The notes below the pieces were generated by a model, which saw nothing but the letters and a program-made list of their open reading frames with translations, did not search any database and was not told the DNA's origin. A stretch of DNA of 64,000 bases from Armatimonas rosea (GTDB lineage Bacteria; Armatimonadota; Armatimonadia; Armatimonadales; Armatimonadaceae). Below, piece by piece: positions 24,944-33,707 of the stretch (position 1 is the stretch's first letter; the number at the start of each line of letters is the position of its first letter). The position numbers and the translations under genes were made by a program. The stretch is taken from assembly GCF_014202505.1 (NCBI RefSeq), contig NZ_JACHGW010000008.1:1-64000 (forward strand). Reading direction: 5' to 3'.

Positions 24944-26455
24944 ATGAAGGCTGCGACGCTCACCCTGGACCGTGATTTTTCCCTTGCCCCGATCGACCCG
25001 CGGGTCTATGGTGGCTTTGCCGAGCACCTGGGGCGGCATATCTACACGGGAATCTACGAGCCTGGCCACCCGACCGCCGATGCGCAAGGCTTTCGCCAGG
25101 ACGTGATCGCGCTGGTGCGGGAGCTGGCGATGCCGATCATGCGCTACCCCGGCGGCAACTTTGTCAGCGGCTACCACTGGGAAGACGGGGTCGGGCCACA
25201 GGAGACGCGGCCCCGGCGGCTGGACCTGGCCTGGGGAGTCACCGAGACCAATGCGTTTGGGACCAATGAGTTTATCGACTGGTGCCAGAAAGTAAACACC
25301 GAGCCGATGCTCGCCGTGAACCTGGGGACGCGCGGCCCCGACCAGGCGCGGCAGCTTGTCGAGTACTGCAACCATCCCGGCGGCACCCAGCTCTCCGAGC
25401 TCCGAATCTCGCACGGCTGGCGCGCGCCGCACGCCGTTAAGACCTGGTGCCTGGGCAATGAGATGGATGGCTTCTGGCAGATGGGGACCAAGACACCCTA
25501 CGAGTACGGCCGCCTCGCCAACGAGACCGCCAAGCTGATGAAGTGGGTGGACAGCCGTATCGAGCTAATCCTGTGTGGCTCGTCGGGGCGGGGCATGCCC
25601 GATTTTGGCAAGTGGGAGTGGGAGGCGCTTCAGGAGTGCTATGAGAATGTCGATTACCTCTCGCTGCACACCTACTACGATGACCACAACGGCGATCTGG
25701 CCAGCTTTGTCTCCGAGCCGGACAACATGGGGGACTTTATCGACGAGGCGATCGCGCTCTGTGATGCGGTGAAGGCGAGTAAAAAAAGTAAGAAGACCCT
25801 CCACCTGAGCTTCGACGAGTGGAATGTCTGGTTTCCCAAGAACAACGCCCTCCCACAGAAGCGCACCTGGCCTGAGGTCAGTGAGCGCCCCAGCGATGTC
25901 TACGACATGGCCGATGTGCTGGTGGTGGGCGGGATGCTCCTGACCCTCATGGAGCACGCCGAGCGCGTCAAGATCGGCTGCATCGCGCAAGTGGTGAACC
26001 TGCTCGCCCCAATCCTCACCGAGCCGGGCGGGCGGGCGTGGCGGCAGACCATCTTCTGGCCGTTCCACCACGCCGCCACCCTGGGCCGAGGGACCGCCCT
26101 GCGCTGCGCCGTCAATGCCCCGCGTTTTGATAGCAAGGTCCGTGAGCAAGCCAGTGTCTTAAAGACCGTCGCCGTGCTCGCCGACGATGAGAGCGCACTG
26201 ACAATCTTCGCCATCAACCGCGACCCGGCTGGCGACCCGCTGGAGCTCTCTCTCGACCTGCGCGCCTTTGGCACACTCGCGCCCCACGAGCACCTCTGTA
26301 TCGCGCACCCGAACCTCAACGCCGAGAACACCGCCGACGCGCCAGAGACGGTCGTCCCGCACACACGCGCACTCCCACCACTCGACCACGGCAAGGGAGC
26401 CGTCACGCTCCCGCCGCTCAGCTGGAATGTCCTGCGCTATCGGACCGCGCCGTGA
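24944..26455 (+). CDS. Alpha-L-arabinofuranosidase, GH51
   Basis: The 503-residue intracellular GH51 enzyme removes arabinose side chains from arabinoxylan or arabinan oligosaccharides. The N-terminal IDPRVYGGFAEHLGRHIYTGIYEP and MRYPGGNFVSGYHWEDGVGP are family hallmarks. Acid/base E173 is in WCLGNEMDG and nucleophile E292 in SFDEWNVWF. A C-terminal beta domain ends with LPPLSWNVLRY. There is no signal peptide, so substrates must be imported. It shares a strand with the AGE-family epimerase after a 150-base hairpin spacer. Confidence 0.95.
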   Translation: MKAATLTLDRDFSLAPIDPRVYGGFAEHLGRHIYTGIYEPGHPTADAQGFRQDVIALVRELAMPIMRYPGGNFVSGYHWEDGVGPQETRPRRLDLAWGVTETNAFGTNEFIDWCQKVNTEPMLAVNLGTRGPDQARQLVEYCNHPGGTQLSELRISHGWRAPHAVKTWCLGNEMDGFWQMGTKTPYEYGRLANETAKLMKWVDSRIELILCGSSGRGMPDFGKWEWEALQECYENVDYLSLHTYYDDHNGDLASFVSEPDNMGDFIDEAIALCDAVKASKKSKKTLHLSFDEWNVWFPKNNALPQKRTWPEVSERPSDVYDMADVLVVGGMLLTLMEHAERVKIGCIAQVVNLLAPILTEPGGRAWRQTIFWPFHHAATLGRGTALRCAVNAPRFDSKVREQASVLKTVAVLADDESALTIFAINRDPAGDPLELSLDLRAFGTLAPHEHLCIAHPNLNAENTADAPETVVPHTRALPPLDHGKGAVTLPPLSWNVLRYRTAP

Positions 26456-26475
26456 TGCCGCCGGTTGGAAACCAG

Positions 26476-26578
26476 CGTCTGCAATGGCCTCGTCCCTCGG
26501 CCGCAAAGCCCGTGCCGGGCTGGGAATAAGTTCGGTAGCCCGGCACGGGCTTTGCGGCACGCAGTGCCATTGCAGACG
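26476..26578. repeat. Long perfect-arm hairpin element
   Basis: Two nested perfect inverted repeats lie here: CGTCTGCAATGGC (26476-26488) with GCCATTGCAGACG (26566-26578), and a 22-base arm at 26500-26521 starting GCCGCAAAGCCCGTGC with its exact complement at 26537-26558. It lies between two co-oriented sugar genes. There is no T-run, so it is more like a mobile palindromic unit than a standard terminator. Confidence 0.8.
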
Positions 26579-26596
26579 TCCCATTCCATGGGGCGA

Positions 26597-26602
26597 TAAA
26601 AT
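26597..26602 (+). promoter_or_regulatory. -10 box 6 nt before a start codon (leaderless layout)
   Basis: TAAAAT is followed by AGCGTC and the ATG of the AGE-family gene at 26609. This also implies the gene has its own promoter downstream of the hairpin. Confidence 0.6.
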
Positions 26603-26608
26603 AGCGTC

Positions 26609-27844
26609 ATGTTCCCCGATACCCTGCCCGCCGAAGTGGCGGCCTGCTTGGACCGTCATATCCTGCGTTGCTGGTTTCCCCGCGCAGTCGATCCCAAAGG
26701 TGGGTTTTTACAGAGCTACGACGACACCTGGAAGCCGGGGGCGGATCACGAGCGCAACGTGGTCTACCAGGCGCGGCTGACCTGGACCGCCGCCGAGGCC
26801 GCGCTGCGGGGGAAGCCAGAGGAGGCAAGCGCTTGGCGTGAGCGGGTCGCGCACGGGGTGGCGTACCTGAGCAGCGCCCTCTGGGACGACACACGCGGTG
26901 GGTTTTACTGGTCGGTGGACACGGAGACAAAGCAGTCCACGCGCGATGAAAAACATGTCTACGGCAATGCCTTTGCGGTCTACGCCCTCGCCACGGCCTA
27001 CAAAGCGACCAAGGACAGCGCGGCGCTGGAGTGGGCCAAGCGCGGCTTTGCCTGGCTAGAGCGGCACGCCCATGACAGCAAGCACCTCGGCTGGCACGAG
27101 GCGCTGACACTCGACGGCACGCCCAAACCGCGGGGAGCGGGCAACGACCAGATCGGAACGGCGCTGGGGCTCAAGTCCATGAACACGCACATCCATGTGC
27201 TCGAAGCCCTCACCGCGCTCCACGAAGTCTGGCCGGACCCGCTGGTGCGAACACGCCTTGCGGAGGCACACGCGCTGGTGCGGGACACGATCGCCCAGCC
27301 CGACGGCTACCAGCGGCTGTTCTTCCTCCTCGACTGGACCCCCGCGCCCGACCACCTCAGCTTCGGCCACGATGTCGAGACCGGCTTCTTGCTCCACGAG
27401 TCCGCCCACGCGCTAGGGCTCCGTAATGAGCCGAAGGAAAAGACCGCCAAGCTCGCCCGTGCCTTGGTCGATCACGCGCTCACCTACGGCTGGGACGAGA
27501 AAAACGGGGGCTTCTTCGACGCCGCCGACCGCGCGACCAAGAAGATCGAGCACCGGGAGAAGGTCTGGTGGGTGGAGGCCGAGGGGCTCAATGCTCTCTT
27601 ACTGATGCACAAGCTCTACGGCAAAGAGACCCCGCGCTACGGCGAGGCGTTTCAAAAGCTCTGGGCCTTTATCCGCGACAAGCAGTGCGATGCGCTCCAT
27701 AGCGGCTGGTTCTCCGCCACCGACGAAGCCGGACCGCCCCAGCGTAGCCGCGCCAAGAGCGATGCTTGGACCGATCCCTACCACCAAGCCCGCTCCCTCT
27801 GGCACGTTCTAGACGGGCTCAGAGCAAGCGCCCGATCCCGATAA
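26609..27844 (+). CDS. AGE-family sugar epimerase/isomerase
   Basis: The 411-residue (alpha/alpha)6-barrel protein of the N-acylglucosamine 2-epimerase family, which includes cellobiose 2-epimerase and mannose isomerases. Typical segments are KDGGFLQSYDD-like FLQSYDDTWKPG, RLTWTAAEAAL, GGFYWSVD, KHVYGNAFAVYALA, SFGHDVETGFLLHES and KVWWVEAEGLNALL, each holding active-site histidines or glutamates. The precise sugar is not decidable; cellobiose or another beta-mannoside/glucoside would fit with GH51 upstream. Its 3' end overlaps the PspA-like gene on the other strand by 26 bases. Confidence 0.9.
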   Translation: MFPDTLPAEVAACLDRHILRCWFPRAVDPKGGFLQSYDDTWKPGADHERNVVYQARLTWTAAEAALRGKPEEASAWRERVAHGVAYLSSALWDDTRGGFYWSVDTETKQSTRDEKHVYGNAFAVYALATAYKATKDSAALEWAKRGFAWLERHAHDSKHLGWHEALTLDGTPKPRGAGNDQIGTALGLKSMNTHIHVLEALTALHEVWPDPLVRTRLAEAHALVRDTIAQPDGYQRLFFLLDWTPAPDHLSFGHDVETGFLLHESAHALGLRNEPKEKTAKLARALVDHALTYGWDEKNGGFFDAADRATKKIEHREKVWWVEAEGLNALLLMHKLYGKETPRYGEAFQKLWAFIRDKQCDALHSGWFSATDEAGPPQRSRAKSDAWTDPYHQARSLWHVLDGLRASARSR

Positions 27845-28418
27845 GCAGCACGAGCACTAGCAGCAGCAAAAAGCCCACCAGCTCGCGGGCTGTCTGGCGG
27901 TCGATGCGTGGCGCTGGCTCTTGGGTCAGGTGCCAAAGGCCCATACTCTCCAGCTGCTCCTGCATGGCCTCCTCGATCTGGGTGCCCTTCCACTCCAGCT
28001 GAAGCGCCAGAATCTGCGCCGTCTTCGCTCGCACCTGCTCCTCCTCGCGGTCTAGGGCGCGTTTCACCTGCTCGCCGGTCTCAACCGCTTGCTGAAGGGT
28101 CTCCTCCGCACTGCGAAGTGAGAGCTCGTAGCTTTGCTTTTCGCGAAGGAGCTTATCGGCGAGAGCGTTCTCGCCCTTGCGAACCGCCGCCTCCGCCTTT
28201 TCCTGAAGATTCTGCACCGTCTTCTGGAGGTCATCTACCTGGCTTTGCAGGTTGTTCTTCTGCGTAAGCGCGATCACAGCTTGCTCTCGGTGCCGTGCGT
28301 GGAGCTCATCGAGACGTTTCTTGGCCAGGTCCAGCAGCTGATCGGCAGACCGTTCCTCGCGGGAGCGACGCTGGGGGAGCGGGAAGAGATACAGAAGGAG
28401 AGCGAGGTGTCGTTGCAT
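27819..28418 (-). CDS. PspA/IM30-like protein with C-terminal membrane helix (paralogue 1)
   Basis: The 199-residue, mostly coiled-coil protein resembles PspA/IM30/Vipp1: DQLLDLAKKRLDELHARHREQAVIAL, a QVDDLQKTVQNLQEKAEAAV stretch and the G-x-N-x-LADKLL helix. Unlike classical PspA it ends in a hydrophobic helix (ELVGFLLLLVLVLLIGIGRLL), so it is probably tail-anchored. PspA proteins protect or remodel stressed membranes. Start 28418 (MQRHLALL) matches the same start in the neighbouring paralogue and has GGAAAGGAAA upstream. Confidence 0.8.
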   Translation of the reverse strand: MQRHLALLLYLFPLPQRRSREERSADQLLDLAKKRLDELHARHREQAVIALTQKNNLQSQVDDLQKTVQNLQEKAEAAVRKGENALADKLLREKQSYELSLRSAEETLQQAVETGEQVKRALDREEEQVRAKTAQILALQLEWKGTQIEEAMQEQLESMGLWHLTQEPAPRIDRQTARELVGFLLLLVLVLLIGIGRLL

Positions 28419-28444
28419 TGTATTTCCTTTCCGGGAATGGGTGC

Positions 28445-29047
28445 TCACCGTGAGGCAAACCGTACCACGAGGACGAGTAGCCCGATTGTCACCAGCAGAA
28501 AAAAGCCCACTAGCTCCCGCACCGTCTTGCGGTTCAGCTCCGCCGAGGGATGCTCTAGCCCTATCGCGCGAAGCTGTTCTTTCAGGTACCGCTCGACCTC
28601 GCTCTCTTTCCACTGCACCCGGAGCGCGAGCAGCTCGGCGGTCTGTTGACGAATTCTCTCTTCTTCTTGCTTGACAGCACCCTTGAGCTTTTCGCAGTCT
28701 TCCTCGGCCCGCGCGAGTGTCTCGTCCGTGTTCTGGAGCGCCGCTACATAACCTTGCTTTTCTTTCAAGAGCTGGTCCGCCAGCTCATGATCCTGGCGTT
28801 TCCGAGCTTCGTCCGCCTTCTTGTCCAGTTTCTGGATCGTCGCTTTCAAGCTGTCCACTTCGTTCCGAAATTGATTCTTCGTTTCAATAGCCTGCACAAC
28901 GCGCTCTCGGTTGCGGACATGCTCTTCCTGTATCTGGCGCTTCGCATGATCCCAAAGTTCTTCAGGAGACTCTCTCTTCCCCAGTTCCTCAGAGCGGCGT
29001 TTTGGAGGGAAGAATAGCTCACGAAGTAAGGCAAGATGGCGTTGCAT
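28445..29047 (-). CDS. PspA/IM30-like protein with C-terminal membrane helix (paralogue 2)
   Basis: This 200-residue tandem paralogue of the next gene downstream opens with the same MQRHLALL. It has the same PspA-like coiled coil (PEELWDHAKRQIQEEHVRNRERVV, HELADQLLKEKQGYVAAL) and the same tail helix (ELVGFFLLVTIGLLVLVV). The pair arose by duplication and has diverged to moderate identity, so the two may form mixed oligomers at the membrane. It lies 13 bases downstream of the DUF1501 gene stop, on the same strand. Confidence 0.8.
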   Translation of the reverse strand: MQRHLALLRELFFPPKRRSEELGKRESPEELWDHAKRQIQEEHVRNRERVVQAIETKNQFRNEVDSLKATIQKLDKKADEARKRQDHELADQLLKEKQGYVAALQNTDETLARAEEDCEKLKGAVKQEEERIRQQTAELLALRVQWKESEVERYLKEQLRAIGLEHPSAELNRKTVRELVGFFLLVTIGLLVLVVRFASR

Positions 29048-29060
29048 GAAGAACACTCCG

Positions 29061-30515
29061 TTAGGCGAGAATATCGGCCACCACCGTTCCGTAGACATCC
29101 GTCAGGCGGTAGTTTCGTCCTCCGTAGAGATACGTCAGCTTGGTGTGGTCGATTCCCATCAGGTGCAGAATGGTCGCGTGCAGGTCGTGGACATGGACTT
29201 TCTTGTCCTGTGCGTGCCAGCCGTACTCATCCGTGGAGCCGTGCACCATGCCGCCCTTGACGCCGCCGCCTGCCAGCCACATCGAGAACCCAAACGGGTG
29301 GTGCTCGCGGCCGTCCATGCTCTCTGCGGTGGGCGTGCGCCCAAACTCGCCGCCCCAGATCACGAGGGTATCTTCTAGTAAGCCGCGTGCCTTGAGGTCT
29401 TTGAGCAGCGCGGCGATGGGCTGGTCGGTGGCGGCGCAGTTGTTGGGCAGCTCGGTCTTGAGGCCCCCGTGCTGGTCCCAGAGCTGGCAGCTGGAGCGCT
29501 TCGACGTGGCGGTGTGGTAGACCTGCACCATCCGCACGCCACGCTCGACCAGCCGCCGCGCCATCAGGCACTGCCGCCCGAAGGTCTCGGTGAGCGGGTT
29601 GTCGAGGCCGTAGAGTTTTTTGGTCTCTGGGCTCTCTTTCTCGACATCAAAGGCCTCGGGGGCCTCGCGCTGCATCCGAAACGCCAGCTCGAAGCTCTGG
29701 ATGCGGCCCTCTAGCTGGGAGTCGCCGGGGCGGGCGGCCTTGTGGGCGGCGTTGAGCTGCGCCAGCAAGTCCAGCTGCTCGCGCTGCTTCTGCGCCGAGA
29801 GCTTGGCGTTGCTCAGGTTGGCGATCGGGTTCTTCAGGTCGCTGACCAGGGTTCCCTGGAACGCGGCGGGAAGAAAGCTGCTGGTCCAGAGCGGCGCCCC
29901 TTGCGCAGGCTGCGCCGGCGAGAGCACGACATAGCCGGGCAGGTTCTTGTTCTCTGTTCCCAGTCCATACAGGAGCCACGAACCCAGCGACGGCCGCGAG
30001 AACGCTTGCTCGCCGGTGTTCATCTGGAGGCACGCGCCGTTGTGGTTGATGTTGTCGGCGACCATGGAGCGAATCACGCACATGTCATCGACACACTCCG
30101 CCACCTTGGGAAAGAGCTCGCTGACCTCGGTGCCACACTGCCCGTGCTTCTTGAACTGCCACGGCGAGCCCAGGAGGTTTCCGGTCTTGGTGCGCTCCAG
30201 CGACGGCTTGGCAAACGGTAGCGGCTTGCCGGTCTCTGCGGTCAGGCGCGGCTTGGGGTCAAAGGTATCCACGTGCGACGGTCCCCCGGACATGAAGAGA
30301 AAGATCACGCGCTTGGCCTTGCCCGCGCCGGGCACTCCCCCGGGCACTCCCCCGGCCTCGTGCCTCGGCCACCCCCTCTCGCTCGTTTTCCCGCTTCGCG
30401 GGGACGAGAGGGGGGATGCGAGGGGGGAGGCTTGTGCTTCGTCGGCGAGCAGGCTCGCGAGGCCGAGCATTCCAAAGCCCGTGCCCCAGTTTTGCAAAAT
30501 CTCACGTCGTGTCAT
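29061..30515 (-). CDS. DUF1501 family protein with palindromic-element insert
   Basis: The 484-residue exported protein of the DUF1501 (sulfatase-like, alkaline-phosphatase fold) family, abundant in Planctomycetes, has a Tat-like N-terminus MTRREILQNWGTG. It then has RVIFLFMSGGPSHVDTFDPKP, HNGACLQMNTGEQ and a C-terminal WGGEFGRTPTAE with HHPFGFSMWLAGGGVKGG. Between signal peptide and domain lie about 30 Ser/Pro/Gly-rich residues encoded by a palindromic repeat (30367-30418 and flanks). GGAG precedes the ATG. It pairs with the PSD1-type gene upstream, as in Planctomycetes. Confidence 0.93.
   Translation of the reverse strand: MTRREILQNWGTGFGMLGLASLLADEAQASPLASPLSSPRSGKTSERGWPRHEAGGVPGGVPGAGKAKRVIFLFMSGGPSHVDTFDPKPRLTAETGKPLPFAKPSLERTKTGNLLGSPWQFKKHGQCGTEVSELFPKVAECVDDMCVIRSMVADNINHNGACLQMNTGEQAFSRPSLGSWLLYGLGTENKNLPGYVVLSPAQPAQGAPLWTSSFLPAAFQGTLVSDLKNPIANLSNAKLSAQKQREQLDLLAQLNAAHKAARPGDSQLEGRIQSFELAFRMQREAPEAFDVEKESPETKKLYGLDNPLTETFGRQCLMARRLVERGVRMVQVYHTATSKRSSCQLWDQHGGLKTELPNNCAATDQPIAALLKDLKARGLLEDTLVIWGGEFGRTPTAESMDGREHHPFGFSMWLAGGGVKGGMVHGSTDEYGWHAQDKKVHVHDLHATILHLMGIDHTKLTYLYGGRNYRLTDVYGTVVADILA
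30340..30440. repeat. Palindromic element family D inside the DUF1501 gene
   Basis: The hairpin module (arms CCCCCTCTCG at 30372-30381 and CGAGAGGGGG at 30405-30414, inner stem CCCGC-TTC-GCGGG) matches the intergenic element at 18526-18679 in layout, with paired changes in the stems. A direct duplication of GGGCACTCCCCC lies next to it. The reading frame stays open through the insert. Confidence 0.75.
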
Positions 30516-30535
30516 AACTTTTTCTCCGGGAACCG

Positions 30536-30685
30536 CCCCGGTTGGAGCGGGGCGTCAACGAGCCTGCGGCTGGTAAGGGCTTCGCCCATAAAAGAGCTCT
30601 CTGCAGTTTGTATGGCCGAAGGCCTTTGCAGCGGAGCTTGCGACGCTCGTTGACGCCCCCCTCTAACGGGGGCGATCACAGCCGA
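30536..30685. repeat. Palindromic element family A, copy 3 (reverse orientation)
   Basis: The reverse complement aligns with the copies at 4195 and 35895: GATCGCCCCCGTTA start, GCGTC arms, an AAGGCCTTCGGCCATAC-like core, TTTATGGGCGAAGCCC, and the GACGCCCCGCTCCAACCGG end, identical to the right arm of copy 2. It fills the space between the PSD1-type gene stop and the DUF1501 start, leaving the DUF1501 ribosome-binding site intact. Confidence 0.75.
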
Positions 30686-30692
30686 GGCGATA

Positions 30693-33653
30693 TTAGTCCA
30701 CATAGCAGAACTCGTTGGCGCAGAGGAGCGCTTGAGCATAGGCCTCCCAGCCGTCGGGGGTGAGCTTTGCCAGAAAGCTCTGGCCGAGGGCGAGCTCCTT
30801 GGGCGATGGTGGGCGGGAGTAGAGTAGCTTGTAGGCGTAGACGATCCGCTCAGAATCGGTTCCCGGGTGGGCCTTGAGGCGGGCGGCGAGGGCCTGCGCT
30901 TGCTCCAGCGCGAAGGGGCTGTTGAGCAAGTAGAGCGCTTGCGGGGCCACTGTCGAGACCGTGCGTTTCTCCGCGCTATTGGTTGGGTCGGCGCTGTCGA
31001 AGAGCGGCCCAAAGCCCGTTCTATCCGAGCGTATCGTCATGGCGTAGACCGTCCGGCGTGGCGTCGCGATATCGCGGTAGGCGAGGCCGCCGGGCGTGCG
31101 GTCGAGCTTCCCCGATGCCGAGAGCAGGGCATCGCGGAGGGCCTCGGCCTCTAGGCGGCGGCGGGGTGCACGGGAGAGGAGCTTGTTGTCGGGGTCCTTG
31201 GCGAGGGCGCGCGCCGAGGGAACCGACGACTGCTGGTAGGCATCGCTGGTGACGATGCGCTTGTGGAGGGCCTTGAGGCTCCAGCCGCTCTGCACCAGCT
31301 CACGGGCCAGGTAGTCGAGGAGCTCGGGGTGGGTGGCTTTCTCGCCGAGCTTGCCGAAGTTGCTGGGGGTGGCCACGATCCCGCGACCAAAGTGCCCCTG
31401 CCAGAGCCGGTTGGCGATCACCCGCGCGGTCATGGGGTTTTTGTCGCTGGCGATCCACTCCGCCAGCTCACGTCGGCCACTACCGGTGGTGGGCTTGAAG
31501 GGGCCACCGCCCAGCACCACGGGCGCACCGCGGGGAACAAGCTCACCGAGGTTGTCGTAGCGGCCGCGCTTGTGGACCTTCACATCGTGGACACCCTCGT
31601 GCGGCGTCCCGGGGACACCGCCCTCCGCGATCCCATTGGCAATTTGGGGGACAGCGGGGATCTGGGCTTGGAGCGCAGTGCGCTCCCGCTCCAGCGCGGC
31701 AAGCTGGGTTTGCGTTGCTGCAGAGAGCTGGCTGTCGCTGTCGGGGAGAAACGGGCTCTGCTCCAGTGGTAGCGTGGCGGCGAGGGTGAGCGCCTTGGCA
31801 TGATCTCCGGACTTCCAGGCAGCGACCACTGCACTTGCCTCCGGGGAGCGCTGGACGGGGCCAAGATCGACAAAGCGCCACGGCCCAAAGCTCCCTTGGC
31901 CGGCATGGGTGAGCGCGTCTTTTGTCAGCTCGTCGGTGCCCACTTTCCAGGTGAGGGTGGTCGTGTCACAGGAGTACTCGCCGCCGGGGAGGACACAGAG
32001 GAGGAGCGTCTCGCCTGCCTTGACACTCACTTCGCGCTTGAGGGGCGGCGCCGTTCCACCATTAGCCACCTTGCCGCTCGCCAGCACTTTTTCGTCCTGC
32101 CGTAGCTCCCAGGCAAAGCCATCGCCGCACGCGGGGTCAGCATCCGCGAGTGTGGCCTCGACCGCAACTGTCCCTGTCCGCTCCGCCTTCCAGACCGCCG
32201 CGACTCCTGCGTTGGGGCTGGGATGGAGATTTACCGAGCGCGGCGGCAGGGTGAAGGTCAGAATGCGCTGCGCTTGGTTTGTCGTATTCACCGTCGCACT
32301 GACCGCAGGCTTGTCGCCCTTGACGCCCTCAATTCCCGCGATATCGCCCACCCGCTGCATCGTCGTGCGTAGTGTAGGAGGGCCGTCGAGCGCCAGAAAC
32401 TCCTGCCAGCGCCGCTCGGAGCCGGTGGGGATTTTTCCCTGCGCTGCTTCTCTGGCCCACGCCTGCGCCACGGCCTTGCGCGCCGCCGTGCGCTCGTCGG
32501 TGAGCTGCTTCTCCACGACAGCGAGTTTTTCGCGTGCCGCCTTCTGCGCTGGGGTTTCGAGGGGGATGCGCAGCATCACCTCGCCCGCGCCCTTGGGCGT
32601 GAGCTTGGGGAGGATATGGCTGGAGAAGAAAACCCCCGCCATCGCGTAGTAGTCGCGTGTGGAGATCGGGTCGAACTTGTGGTCGTGGCAGCGCGCGCAG
32701 CCGACGGTTAGTCCTAGAAATGCCTTGCTGGTCGTGTCCACCTGATCATCGGCGATATCCGTCAGGATCTTGTCTTTGTCCGCATCGCCGTTGCCCCAGT
32801 TGCCGATCGCCAGAAATCCGGTCGGGACGGGATCGCCGTCGAGGACATCGCCCGCGAGCTGCTTCTTAATGAACTCGGTGTAGGGCATATCCGCGTTGAG
32901 CGCCCCGATCACCCAGTCGCGGTAGCGCCACGCCTCGCTGATATCGCCCTCACTGCCCAGCCCGCGCGCATCGGCGGAGTCGGCGTAGCGTGCCACATCC
33001 AGCCAGTGCCGCCCCCAACGCTCACCGTAGGCCGAAGATGCCAGGAGCTCGTCGGCGAGCTTTTCATAGGCATCGGGGCGCGTGTCCTTGATAAAGGCCT
33101 CGACCCGCTCGGGCGTCGGCGGCAGGCCGGTGAGATCGAAGCTCAGACGTCGGATCAGGGTTCGTTTATCGGCCTTGGGCGCAAACCCCAGCCCCTGTTT
33201 TTGGAGCCGCGCTAGCAGAAACGCATCGAGATCGGTCCGCGCTCCCGCAACCGGCGGCGCAAGGCTAATCTTGACAGGCGAGTAAGGCCATGCTCCCGCG
33301 CGGGCTCCCCCAAGCTTGGGGGCGGGGGGGGCAACGGCCCCGCTCTGCGCCCAGCTTGTGAGGGCAAGGCGCTCGCTCTCGGGGAGCTTGCCAGCGGGGG
33401 GCATCTTGATCGCGCCCGTGTAGCCAATCGCCGCGACCAGCTTCTGTGCTTGGTCTTTGGAGAGAGTCTGGTCCAGGCGGACGCCCCCAAGCTGCTGGGT
33501 CGCGCCGTGGCACGAGAGGCACTTCTCCGCCAAGACGGGCCGGACGGAGCGCTCAAACGCCTCCGACGACACTTGCCCCGGCGACTGCGGAGCCGCGAGC
33601 GCCAGAGTGAGGGGAATCGCCCCAAGAGCCAGAGCCAGAAAGCCACGGTGCAT
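30693..33653 (-). CDS. PSCyt1/DUF1549/DUF1553 protein (planctomycete-type cytochrome)
   Basis: The 986-residue exported protein has a signal peptide, a c-type haem motif CLSCHG near residue 44, DUF1549 (from LDAFLLARLQKQGL to roughly residue 350), a beta-rich middle with carbohydrate-binding-like features, and DUF1553 at the C-terminus (ELAEWIASDKNPMTARVIANRLWQGHFGRG, LSRAPRRRLEAEALRDALL). In Planctomycetes such genes adjoin DUF1501 genes, as here, and are tied to polysaccharide breakdown by context, though the reaction is unknown. It is upstream in the operon. Confidence 0.93.
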   Translation of the reverse strand: MHRGFLALALGAIPLTLALAAPQSPGQVSSEAFERSVRPVLAEKCLSCHGATQQLGGVRLDQTLSKDQAQKLVAAIGYTGAIKMPPAGKLPESERLALTSWAQSGAVAPPAPKLGGARAGAWPYSPVKISLAPPVAGARTDLDAFLLARLQKQGLGFAPKADKRTLIRRLSFDLTGLPPTPERVEAFIKDTRPDAYEKLADELLASSAYGERWGRHWLDVARYADSADARGLGSEGDISEAWRYRDWVIGALNADMPYTEFIKKQLAGDVLDGDPVPTGFLAIGNWGNGDADKDKILTDIADDQVDTTSKAFLGLTVGCARCHDHKFDPISTRDYYAMAGVFFSSHILPKLTPKGAGEVMLRIPLETPAQKAAREKLAVVEKQLTDERTAARKAVAQAWAREAAQGKIPTGSERRWQEFLALDGPPTLRTTMQRVGDIAGIEGVKGDKPAVSATVNTTNQAQRILTFTLPPRSVNLHPSPNAGVAAVWKAERTGTVAVEATLADADPACGDGFAWELRQDEKVLASGKVANGGTAPPLKREVSVKAGETLLLCVLPGGEYSCDTTTLTWKVGTDELTKDALTHAGQGSFGPWRFVDLGPVQRSPEASAVVAAWKSGDHAKALTLAATLPLEQSPFLPDSDSQLSAATQTQLAALERERTALQAQIPAVPQIANGIAEGGVPGTPHEGVHDVKVHKRGRYDNLGELVPRGAPVVLGGGPFKPTTGSGRRELAEWIASDKNPMTARVIANRLWQGHFGRGIVATPSNFGKLGEKATHPELLDYLARELVQSGWSLKALHKRIVTSDAYQQSSVPSARALAKDPDNKLLSRAPRRRLEAEALRDALLSASGKLDRTPGGLAYRDIATPRRTVYAMTIRSDRTGFGPLFDSADPTNSAEKRTVSTVAPQALYLLNSPFALEQAQALAARLKAHPGTDSERIVYAYKLLYSRPPSPKELALGQSFLAKLTPDGWEAYAQALLCANEFCYVD

Positions 33654-33707
33654 CGTAGTCTCTGGTTCGCGAGCGCCCGAGGAAATCCCTCCTATCGCTT
33701 GGGGAGG

